From the NCBI GenBank assembly GCA_045046905.1, contig JASFYU010000109.1, positions 1 through 10,196 of the forward strand: a DNA stretch of 10,196 bases. The letters are read 5' to 3'. The notes under the pieces are model-generated. The model searched no databases and was not told where the DNA came from. It saw only the letters and a program-made list of their open reading frames with translations. Shown here piece after piece: positions 1 through 5,743 of the stretch (within the stretch, counting starts at the first letter, position 1; every line of letters starts with the position of its first letter). Source of the stretch: JASFYU01 sp045046905. Lineage in GTDB: Bacteria > Bacteroidota > Bacteroidia > Flavobacteriales > Flavobacteriaceae. The position numbers and the translations under genes are program-made.

Positions 1-124
1 CTGGTTCTTCATGCTGAGCAAAGCTGTCTTTTTTATCCTGTCGAATAACAAAGCGGATGGCACCGTTGCAAAGATTGCAAACCCCATCAAAGAGAATTAT
101 TTTTTTGTTTTCAGTATTTTTCAT
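1..124 (-). CDS. DCC-family thiol-disulfide oxidoreductase (DUF393), N-terminal part
   Basis: Only the first 41 codons are in the window; the gene continues past the left edge. Translation from the ATG at 122-124 gives a short polar lead, then IILFDGVCNLCNGAIRFVI at residues 9-27. This is the family signature: a beta-strand followed by DGVCNLC, with Cys16 and Cys19 as a thioredoxin-like CxxC pair. Members are small proteins of about 130 residues presumed to act in thiol-disulfide exchange; the substrate is generally not known. An AAGGAA stretch lies about 8 bases before the ATG. The gene is co-directional with the TPR regulator, whose stop is 76 bp upstream. It has its own candidate promoter, so a shared operon is not required. 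After the signature the sequence looks shorter than usual before FA (residues 35-36), but too little is visible to judge whether the rest is intact. Confidence 0.85.
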   Translation of the reverse strand, partial: MKNTENKKIILFDGVCNLCNGAIRFVIRQDKKDSFAQHEEP

Positions 125-165
125 CTGCCATTTCCTTGAAGAGGGAAACCTATGAGCATTCAATA

Positions 166-197
166 CAAATATACGACCTAGTAAATTGCAATACCAA
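166..197 (-). promoter_or_regulatory. Candidate promoter of the DCC-family gene
   Basis: On the minus strand, TATATTTG at 166-173 matches the Bacteroidota -7 consensus TAnnTTTG. Two TTG triplets upstream (plus-strand CAA at 189-191 and 195-197) are candidate -33 elements; the farther one is 21 bp from the -7 box, within the usual range. Transcription would start near 160, giving a leader of about 35 nt before the ATG at 124. The call rests on motif match only. Confidence 0.4.
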
Positions 198-200
198 CTT

Positions 201-2102
201 CTATAACGTATTTAAGAAGGTCGTTAAATCGGTTTTCTTGTCAATTTCTAATTTCTTCTTCAGCCTATATTTGGACTTTAAAATACTATCAGGCATCACA
301 TTTAATGTAGCTGCAATTTCCTTGGTGGTAAGGTTCATACGTAAGAAGGCGGCCAGTCGTATTTCTTTTTCAGTGATATCGGCATAAATGGTCTTTAGTT
401 TTTGATCAAAATCATTGTGCACATCGGCAAAGAAGCTTTTAAACACCTCCCAGTCCTTATCTGATGCGTTCTCTTTTTTTAAGAGCATTACAATACGTCT
501 GAATTCTACTTTAAAGAGTTCTGGCGACTCTTTGATACGCTCCAAATTGTTCATCAACTCTTGAATGAAGGTATTTTTCTGTACCAAATGCAGGGTTTGA
601 CTGGTCAATTCTTTCTTTTTATGTTCAATTTCTTGTTTGTAGATTTCTTCCTGCTTTTCTCGGGCTATTCGATTTTTTTTCATGCGTTGGCGAAATCCGA
701 AATATAAAAGACCTGAAACTGCCACGAAAGTGAACATTCCACCCGCATACAGTACTTTTCTTAGCTTGGTTATATGCATTTCTTGGTTAAGTGTAATTAT
801 TTCTTCTTCTTGAAGCGCTATTTCAGCTTCTTTTTTTTCTATTTCATAAATGACCTTTAGCTCTTCAATTTGCTGAGACTTTCTTTCATTGTATATACTA
901 TCATTTAGGGAGTGATATATTTGATAATCACTGAAAGCTAGGTCATTTTGATGTAATCGATTTCTAATTATGGCTCTTGTCTTCATGGCATCACGTAAGG
1001 TGGGTAATGCCCCAATTTTTTCGGCCACGCTTATTACTTTATTTATATTTATCAAGGCCTTTGAAAAGTTATTTTGTTCAATTTCTAAATTAGCCATTTC
1101 TTGCAAGGCTTCTGTCAAGTTTAGCTTGATATCTTCCTGTTTGGAAATTTGAACAGATTCATCTAACAACTTTTTTGCGTTTTCATAATCTCCACTAGTA
1201 TAACGGAGTCTACCAAGATCATTAAGCGATTGAGATATCATAGACTGTACGTTCATTTCTCGTGCAAGGAGCAGAGATTGCTTGAAATAATTTTCAGCTG
1301 CGTCAAGATTACCTAATTTTTCGGCTGCCAAGCCTGCTGTATTAGAGGCGTAGCTATAGTATATCTTATCATCATTTTCTACATAAATAGCTATGGCCTT
1401 TTTAGCATACGCTAGACATAAGCTATAATTCTGTTGCTCGAACTCTATGTCTGCCAACTGTTTTAGGGCATCTCCTTTGCGTACTTCATCATCAATTTTC
1501 TCAAAAAATCGCAAAGACTTTAATGTGTTTTCCAAGGCAAGCTTATAACTCCCTTTTTCAAAATATATGCCTCCCAAAACTTCATATTCCGAACCTCTGA
1601 GATCAAAATCGCCTAAGTCAGAGTTTTTTCTGTTAGCATCGGTATACAACTCTAATACGGAGCTTGTAATAGCAATCGCCTGATCAAAATTTCCTTTTTC
1701 TCGTTCTATAGTAGCTAATGAATGTAAGGCGAAAATTTGACCCCGTACAGAACCCATACCTTTAAATTCTACAAGTGCAAGATTGTGAAAATGGGCAGCA
1801 GAGTCGTTTTTGGACTGGTTGAAGTAATAATTGCCAAATTGAAGATATCCATTAGCTATTCCTTTTTTATAGCCGATTTTTTCAGATAGGTCTTGGGCTT
1901 GCTTGGCATATTCAAAAGCTTTTTCATTGTCAAAGAACATCATTCGCTCGTGTATACGACCAAGTACCTGTGCTTTTTTCTCACCGTCGGAAAGGTTTTT
2001 TGAAACCGTAATTAAACTATCTAATTCTTTTTGTCTCTCCTGTGCATACCCCTGAACAAGGCATAAAAGAAAGAAAATAAACAATACGAAGGGCGTTTTC
2101 AT
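201..2102 (-). CDS. Membrane-spanning TPR regulator with C-terminal LuxR-like HTH
   Basis: The protein has 633 residues. The start chosen is the ATG at 2100-2102 because it opens a clean signal peptide, MKTPFVLFIFFLLCLVQGYAQ. The open frame extends 39 codons upstream to 2219, but that stretch is not signal-like. Helical tetratricopeptide-type repeats run from about residue 80 to 400, followed by a coiled coil (405-445) and one membrane segment, about 449-469. RQRMKKNR right after it marks the cytoplasmic side. A second coiled coil covers 475-525, and the end (575-625) is a helix-turn-helix with LTTKEIAATLNV and YRLKKKLEI, typical of LuxR/GerE-type output. The predicted topology is a periplasmic TPR sensor and a cytoplasmic DNA-binding domain, i.e. 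a one-component transmembrane regulator. It is divergent from the cytolysin-like gene with 310 bp between the starts, which makes that gene the natural first target candidate. No kinase or receiver domain is visible. The ligand is unknown. Confidence 0.93.
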   Translation of the reverse strand: MKTPFVLFIFFLLCLVQGYAQERQKELDSLITVSKNLSDGEKKAQVLGRIHERMMFFDNEKAFEYAKQAQDLSEKIGYKKGIANGYLQFGNYYFNQSKNDSAAHFHNLALVEFKGMGSVRGQIFALHSLATIEREKGNFDQAIAITSSVLELYTDANRKNSDLGDFDLRGSEYEVLGGIYFEKGSYKLALENTLKSLRFFEKIDDEVRKGDALKQLADIEFEQQNYSLCLAYAKKAIAIYVENDDKIYYSYASNTAGLAAEKLGNLDAAENYFKQSLLLAREMNVQSMISQSLNDLGRLRYTSGDYENAKKLLDESVQISKQEDIKLNLTEALQEMANLEIEQNNFSKALININKVISVAEKIGALPTLRDAMKTRAIIRNRLHQNDLAFSDYQIYHSLNDSIYNERKSQQIEELKVIYEIEKKEAEIALQEEEIITLNQEMHITKLRKVLYAGGMFTFVAVSGLLYFGFRQRMKKNRIAREKQEEIYKQEIEHKKKELTSQTLHLVQKNTFIQELMNNLERIKESPELFKVEFRRIVMLLKKENASDKDWEVFKSFFADVHNDFDQKLKTIYADITEKEIRLAAFLRMNLTTKEIAATLNVMPDSILKSKYRLKKKLEIDKKTDLTTFLNTL

Positions 2103-2181
2103 AATGAAATATCTTTTGGTTGTTACTAATGTAGCCAATATAGCTTTCAAAAAATAACGCGATATAGACCTCGGTAACACC

Positions 2182-2214
2182 TTGTCCATGGTATGTCTAT
2201 ACTTGAGTAGACAA
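2182..2214. promoter_or_regulatory. Putative operator A: cluster of TTGTCYA half-sites
   Basis: Three related 7-mers occur here. TTGTCCA is at 2182-2188, ATGTCTA at 2193-2199 (start to start 11 bp, one helical turn), and TAGACAA at 2208-2214 in the opposite orientation. The last two form a perfect inverted repeat TGTCTA-N8-TAGACA (2194-2213). The site lies about 80 bp upstream of the TPR regulator start, so it could serve autoregulation. Together with operator B the 310-bp gap holds two such clusters; the remainder is AT-rich, with a TATAAG direct repeat at 2296-2311 and a lone CTGTCTA at 2291-2297. Confidence 0.45.
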
Positions 2215-2324
2215 AACACAGAGCATTATGAGTCGTAATAAACTGATAATTAGAGTATTATACTAAATTTTAAATTCATGCACTTATCGACTGTCTATAA
2301 GTTTTTATAAGGTTTTTTGTTGCC

Positions 2325-2349
2325 TTGTCCATACTTTGTCTATGGACAA
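2325..2349. promoter_or_regulatory. Putative operator B upstream of the cytolysin-like gene
   Basis: TTGTCCAT (2325-2332) and ATGGACAA (2342-2349) form a perfect 8-bp inverted repeat. A further TTGTCTA sits at 2336-2342, 11 bp after the first half-site, exactly as in operator A. From 2323 to 2343 the sequence matches 2180-2200 in 18 of 21 positions. If the promoter at 2376-2383 is right, the site centre is near -53, a normal position for an activator binding just upstream of RNA polymerase. The protein that binds is inferred (the divergent TPR/LuxR regulator is the candidate). Confidence 0.45.
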
Positions 2350-2375
2350 TATTAGTTAAGTGATTGATTTGCATC

Positions 2376-2383
2376 TAGTTTTG
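2376..2383 (+). promoter_or_regulatory. Candidate -7 element of the cytolysin-like gene
   Basis: TAGTTTTG fits the Bacteroidota TAnnTTTG -7 consensus and would start transcription near 2390, about 23 nt before the ATG at 2413. No good TTG is seen at the expected -33 distance (only TTAG at 2352-2355). A weak -33 box would fit a promoter that needs an activator at operator B. No clear Shine-Dalgarno sequence precedes the ATG, which is common in this phylum. Confidence 0.35.
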
Positions 2384-2412
2384 GGCTGTTGAATCTTAAA
2401 ACTCAAAGTATT

Positions 2413-4254
2413 ATGAAAACAAGTCCGATTGCTTTAAAACGGTTATTTCCGTATCTATTTTTAATTGCCTGCCTAGCTTGTAGTAAGGATGGTGGAGAAG
2501 ATAATCCAAAACCGATTCCTGATCAAGAGAATCTTGAAGCTGAGTTTGCCAAAGTGGTTACCGATGCTGGTGATTTTGAAGATCCTAAAAATGCTGAAGA
2601 AGTTATTGAAGTAACCGAAGGCAACGAGATTATCGAAGGCGAGGTCTGGAACTGTAAAACCACTACTTACGATGCTCTTAAGAGTGGCGGAACGGGTAGA
2701 GATGGGTTTCCGCTTTTTAATCCGAACGCATCTGTAATCTACCCCGGTAGCTTATTGCAGGGCAAATCGCTTAAAAAGGCAACGCCTGATGTAATTGCTG
2801 TAGAGCGTTCAGGAGGTACCGTTTCCTACAATCTAAACAATGGAAACCTCACCTCTAGTTTTTCGGTAGACAAGGTGGCCAAAAGCTCGATTCAAGACGC
2901 GATGAACAATATTATTGCGAACTCGCCACCAGATCTACCTGCCAATTTTTCATTTAACTATAGCCAAGTACAGAGCCGGCAATCTTTGGCCCTCAGCATG
3001 GGTATCGATTTTGAAAATGCCTTTGCGGATGTTAGTGTCGATTTTGATTTTAGTTCTGAAAAGGAGTACAATCGCATTTTGGTAGAGTTAAAACAAAACT
3101 TCTATACGATGTCTATTGACATACCCACAAGTTTGAAAGGGCTGTTTGCTGATTCGGTCACTCCTGCCGATTTGGCTAAATACGTTCAAGCCGGTAATCC
3201 TGCAACCTATATCAGTGATGTTTCTTACGGAAGAATTTACTATATGTTGGTAGAATCTACTTCCTCGTATCAAGAAATGAATGCTGCCGTAGACGCCGAG
3301 TTTCAGGCCGTAGTAGGAAAAGTCGGTGTGGAGATCGATGCTTCATTCATAAGCAAATTAAACGAGGTCAAGATCAAGGTGATGGCATTTGGTGGAGAAT
3401 CGGAATCTACAATTCGAACCATTGGAGGCAATTTGTCGGAACTGGTAGATCTTCTTGCAAAAAGTAGCACAATATCTTCGGGACTACCATTAAGTTATGT
3501 GGTTCGAAGTGTAAACACCAATCAAATCGTAGGAGTGCAATTGGCTACAAAATATGATGTGACAGAGTGTACTCCTGCGCCAATAGGGGGTGAGCCTATT
3601 CATACCGCACATTGGAAAGGGCAGGTGCTTTCTAGAATGGGGCCGGTAGGTGCAGCCTTTGCCCTTCAGGGCACAGAGTTTATTCTTATCAGTGACGATG
3701 GAAAACGGTATATGCGAAGTTTCGAAGGAAAATTGGATGGTCCGTTTCCATTGTCTAATCTTTTTGAGGGTGAAGTTCCTTTCGGAGATGATGGTATAGG
3801 CGCCGCATGCAATCTTGAAGGCAATAGTCCTGATTACGAACCGACCATCATGTTAATGTCGAAAAACGGATTATTCTATAACTATGTAATAGGCGGAAAA
3901 TGGAGCAATAACCAAACCAATATCGAAGATTTGGCCCAAGGCAATAACCCTTTGGCATTGATGGGGGTTGGAGCAATGATTTTCAACTCGAAAGACCCCC
4001 AAGGGCCTTCAACTCGGTTTATGTTCAATAAAGTCGGTAGTCAATATGCATTGTACAATAACAATCCGAATGGCTTTTCTGCTTTGTTCGACAGAACCCA
4101 GTGGGGCCCTGATGGTACTCTTCCTTTTGACGTAGGTGCAGGTATTGGCTTTTATTTAGGAAATAGTAGACAATACCTTCTATTTGACCAGACCGGTACC
4201 AAATATGTCATTTCTAATGGAAGTAGTACTCCCATAGGACCATTTGATCTGTAG
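2413..4254 (+). CDS. Cholesterol-dependent-cytolysin-like lipoprotein with propeller-like C-terminus
   Basis: The protein has 613 residues. ATG 2413 is preferred over an in-frame TTG at 2389 because it gives a compact lipoprotein signal; Cys23 (LACSKDGGED) is the likely lipid cysteine, with Cys20 (LIAC) possible. The acidic/Lys-rich residues after Cys23 resemble the Bacteroidota surface-export signal. Residues about 104-387 follow the core (domains 1-3) of thiol-activated cytolysins: VIYPGSLLQG (108-117), LKQNFYTMSIDIP (226-238), DSVTPADL (247-254), SYGRIYYMLVESTSS (271-285), a glycine pair at 327-328, and LPLSYVVRSVN (358-368). The two helix bundles that refold into membrane hairpins in perfringolysin correspond to about 186-220 and 290-325. 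The family's domain 4, with its Trp-rich ECTGLAWEWWR undecapeptide, is absent. Residues 395-613 instead show about four units of GVGA-like strand, an F..G..Y motif and a Pro-rich turn, suggesting a small beta-propeller that may recognise a target. It is probably a surface pore-former. Related CDC-like proteins are known in Bacteroidota, some as two-component pairs; no partner gene is seen here. Confidence 0.9.
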   Translation: MKTSPIALKRLFPYLFLIACLACSKDGGEDNPKPIPDQENLEAEFAKVVTDAGDFEDPKNAEEVIEVTEGNEIIEGEVWNCKTTTYDALKSGGTGRDGFPLFNPNASVIYPGSLLQGKSLKKATPDVIAVERSGGTVSYNLNNGNLTSSFSVDKVAKSSIQDAMNNIIANSPPDLPANFSFNYSQVQSRQSLALSMGIDFENAFADVSVDFDFSSEKEYNRILVELKQNFYTMSIDIPTSLKGLFADSVTPADLAKYVQAGNPATYISDVSYGRIYYMLVESTSSYQEMNAAVDAEFQAVVGKVGVEIDASFISKLNEVKIKVMAFGGESESTIRTIGGNLSELVDLLAKSSTISSGLPLSYVVRSVNTNQIVGVQLATKYDVTECTPAPIGGEPIHTAHWKGQVLSRMGPVGAAFALQGTEFILISDDGKRYMRSFEGKLDGPFPLSNLFEGEVPFGDDGIGAACNLEGNSPDYEPTIMLMSKNGLFYNYVIGGKWSNNQTNIEDLAQGNNPLALMGVGAMIFNSKDPQGPSTRFMFNKVGSQYALYNNNPNGFSALFDRTQWGPDGTLPFDVGAGIGFYLGNSRQYLLFDQTGTKYVISNGSSTPIGPFDL

Positions 4255-4272
4255 AGCATTTTAATCAACAAG

Positions 4273-4380
4273 CTCGACCCAAGCCTGCCTGACGGCGAGG
4301 CAGGGGTACGAGCTATGCTTCCGGAAAACATTTTTCATATCGAGGCAGGCATCGTGGAACCTACCTCACTGGCAGGCGGA
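4273..4380 (+). repeat. GC-rich palindromic dispersed repeat, copy A
   Basis: This copy starts 18 bp after the cytolysin-like stop codon. It contains the hairpin CCTGCCT (4284-4290), a 7-nt loop, and AGGCAGG (4298-4304), then CGAGGCAGGC at 4341-4350 and GGCAGGCGG at 4371-4379. The 31 bases 4274-4304 are identical to the reverse complement of 8075-8105, and similarity of roughly 85-90% continues to 4350. It resembles REP/MITE-like palindromic elements of flavobacteria. The hairpin lacks a T-tract, so it is not a clear terminator, though it may stabilise the mRNA 3' end. Confidence 0.75.
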
Positions 4381-4418
4381 TTACACGCTCAATGAGAGGA
4401 TTAAAGTTTTAGTTCAAG

Positions 4419-4465
4419 ACAGTCGGTGTCTAAGAGTTGAGATTCAACAACTTGATGCCGGCTGT
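4419..4465 (+). terminator. Long hairpin, possible terminator
   Basis: Bases 4419-4430 (ACAGTCGGTGTC) pair over all 12 positions, with several G-T wobbles, with 4454-4465 (GATGCCGGCTGT). Inner stems AAG/CTT and GTTG/CAAC close an AGATT loop. TTTCTTATAAAT follows, a poor but present T-rich tail. It would end transcription from the cytolysin-like gene on the plus strand. The rest of the 321-bp gap (4466-4575) shows no recognisable promoter match, only a short direct repeat TACATAGA/TACATAG at 4558-4572 before the next ATG. Confidence 0.35.
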
Positions 4466-4575
4466 TTCTTATAAATGACTTTTAAGTATAAGCGGTCATT
4501 ACAACCGTAAATAAAATCCTAGGAACACTAATACTTACTCAAAAAATCAACCGTTTTATACATAGATACATAGCC

Positions 4576-5565
4576 ATGAAAAAACTGACTTCACTTCTTT
4601 TACCGCTGTTTATTGCTTGTTCTTCAACTTCTGATGACATGCAACAAGCCGAAAACTCTATTGATTCTGACCTTGACTTTAAGCAAGAAATGCGTGATTT
4701 TGTTATAGCTATTAGCCAATATGGCAAGGCTAACAATCCTAATTTTGCAATAATACCGCAAAACGGAATTGAACCGGTCACCTCGAATGGAGAGGATGAT
4801 GGCAGCCCTCATTCCGCCTATTTATCTGCCATTGATGGCCACGGACAAGAAGACTTATTTTATGGTTACGACAATGATGATCAAGCCACGCCGATAGAAG
4901 ACAATACGTATTTGAGAACCTTTTTAGATATTTCAAAAAATGCAGGAAACACTATTTTGGTTACTGATTATTGCTCGACGGCTTCAAAAATGGAAGATTC
5001 TTACCAAGTTAACAACGCTTCAGAATATGTTTCTTTTGCCGCCGATGATAGGGAGCTTAAAGGAATACCCAATTACCCTTTGATGCCCTATGGAGAAAAT
5101 GATGCCGTTATCACCGAGCTTGGTCAGGCCAAGAATTTTCTATACTTGATCAATCCCGGGAATTTCAATTCCAAGACAGAATTTATCACTGCCGTGACCA
5201 ACACCAACTACGATGTATTGATTCTGGACAAGTTCTTTGCCGATGGTGCACCATTCACAAAGGAAGAAATAGAACTACTTAGGGCAAAAGCCAATGGTGG
5301 CAAGCGTATGGTAATTTAATATATGTCGATAGGCGAAGCCGAAGATTATCGTTATTATTGGCAATCTGAATGGAACACCAATAAGCCCGATTGGCTTGAG
5401 GTCGTAAACCCAGATTGGCCAGGGAATTTTAAGGTAAAATACTGGAATACTGAATGGAAAGCTCTTATTTTAGGAGATAAAAATGCGTATTTAGACAAGA
5501 TTATCGCTGCCGATTTTGATGGCGTTTATCTAGATATCATTGACGCTTTCGAGTATTTCGAGTAG
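4576..5565 (+). pseudogene. GH114/TM1410-like lipoprotein, interrupted by an in-frame TAA
   Basis: The frame is 330 codons from ATG 4576 to TAG 5563-5565, with one internal stop (TAA, 5317-5319, codon 248). The signal MKKLTSLLLPLFIAC gives a lipid Cys15. Family features lie on both sides of the stop in the same frame: IIPQNG (59-64), IDGHGQEDLFYGY (86-98), ILVTDYC (127-133), NFLYLINP (187-194) and VLILDKF (214-220) before; YMSIGEAEDYRYYW and FDGVYLDIIDAFEYFE after. These mark the MJ1477/TM1410 (GH114, endo-alpha-1,4-polygalactosaminidase-like) TIM barrel, an extracellular glycosidase fold. The residue replaced by the stop is the one before the conserved YMSIGEAE strand. If truncated at 247 residues, the protein would lose a strand bearing conserved acidic residues and should be inactive. 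It is convergent with mutS2 and follows the cytolysin-like gene by 321 bp. An independent restart at ATG 5323 would give only 80 residues. Confidence 0.85.
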
Positions 5566-5604
5566 GAGGGGAGGCGTTTTTAGCTCTTGCATTTCCTCGA
5601 AATA
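5554..5604. terminator. 9-bp inverted repeat at the 3' end of the GH114-like gene
   Basis: TATTTCGAG (5554-5562), the last three codons, is perfectly repeated in inverse at 5596-5604 (CTCGAAATA), with a 33-nt spacer that includes GAGG/CCTC pairing and a short T run at 5576-5580. It could act as a bidirectional terminator between convergent genes. The long spacer keeps confidence low. Confidence 0.3.
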
Positions 5605-5730
5605 ACAGCCAGCAACAAGCAACGAACTAAAAACAGTACTAAGTAAGCAGTAAACAGTACTAAGTAAGTAGTAATCAGTGTTTAGTAGTAGCGACGAGAA
5701 ACAAGAAAAGAGGAATAAGAAATGAGAAAC
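5605..5730 (-). repeat. Degenerate tract with 7-bp period
   Basis: Read on the minus strand from 5730, the sequence splits into 18 consecutive 7-mers: GTTTCTC, ATTTCTT, ATTCCTC, TTTTCTT, GTTTCTC ... TTACTTA, GTACTGT, TTACTGC, TTACTTA, GTACTGT and so on. T dominates position 2, pyrimidines positions 4 and 5. A 21-bp unit (5631-5651) is repeated at 5652-5672 with one mismatch. The tract starts about 14 bp after the mutS2 stop codon. The 7-bp unit does not keep a reading frame, so the minus-strand open frame across it is not a gene. Confidence 0.65.
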
Positions 5731-5743
5731 CATTAATGAACAA

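Noticed and set aside
136..387. Plus-strand open frame opposite the end of the TPR regulator
   Set aside because: It is antisense to a well-supported gene, is low-complexity and Phe/Ser-rich, and carries no motif.
2103..2219. 39-codon N-terminal extension of the TPR regulator
   Set aside because: The extension would bury the signal peptide, and it overlaps the half-site cluster at 2182-2214.
2389..2412. Upstream TTG start for the cytolysin-like gene
   Set aside because: It lies just downstream of the candidate -7 box and would add a non-signal stretch in front of a good lipoprotein signal beginning at ATG 2413.
4284..4304. Rho-independent terminator for the cytolysin-like gene at the CCTGCCT hairpin
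   Set aside because: No T-tract follows on either strand, and the hairpin belongs to a dispersed repeat found again at 8075-8095.
5317..5319. Recoding of the TAA as an amino acid
   Set aside because: Known recoding uses TGA (selenocysteine) or TAG (pyrrolysine), and TAG and TAA end other genes here. Nothing suggests an altered code.
5631..5680. CRISPR-like array
   Set aside because: The 21-bp units abut directly with no spacers and dissolve into 7-mers; no cas genes are nearby.
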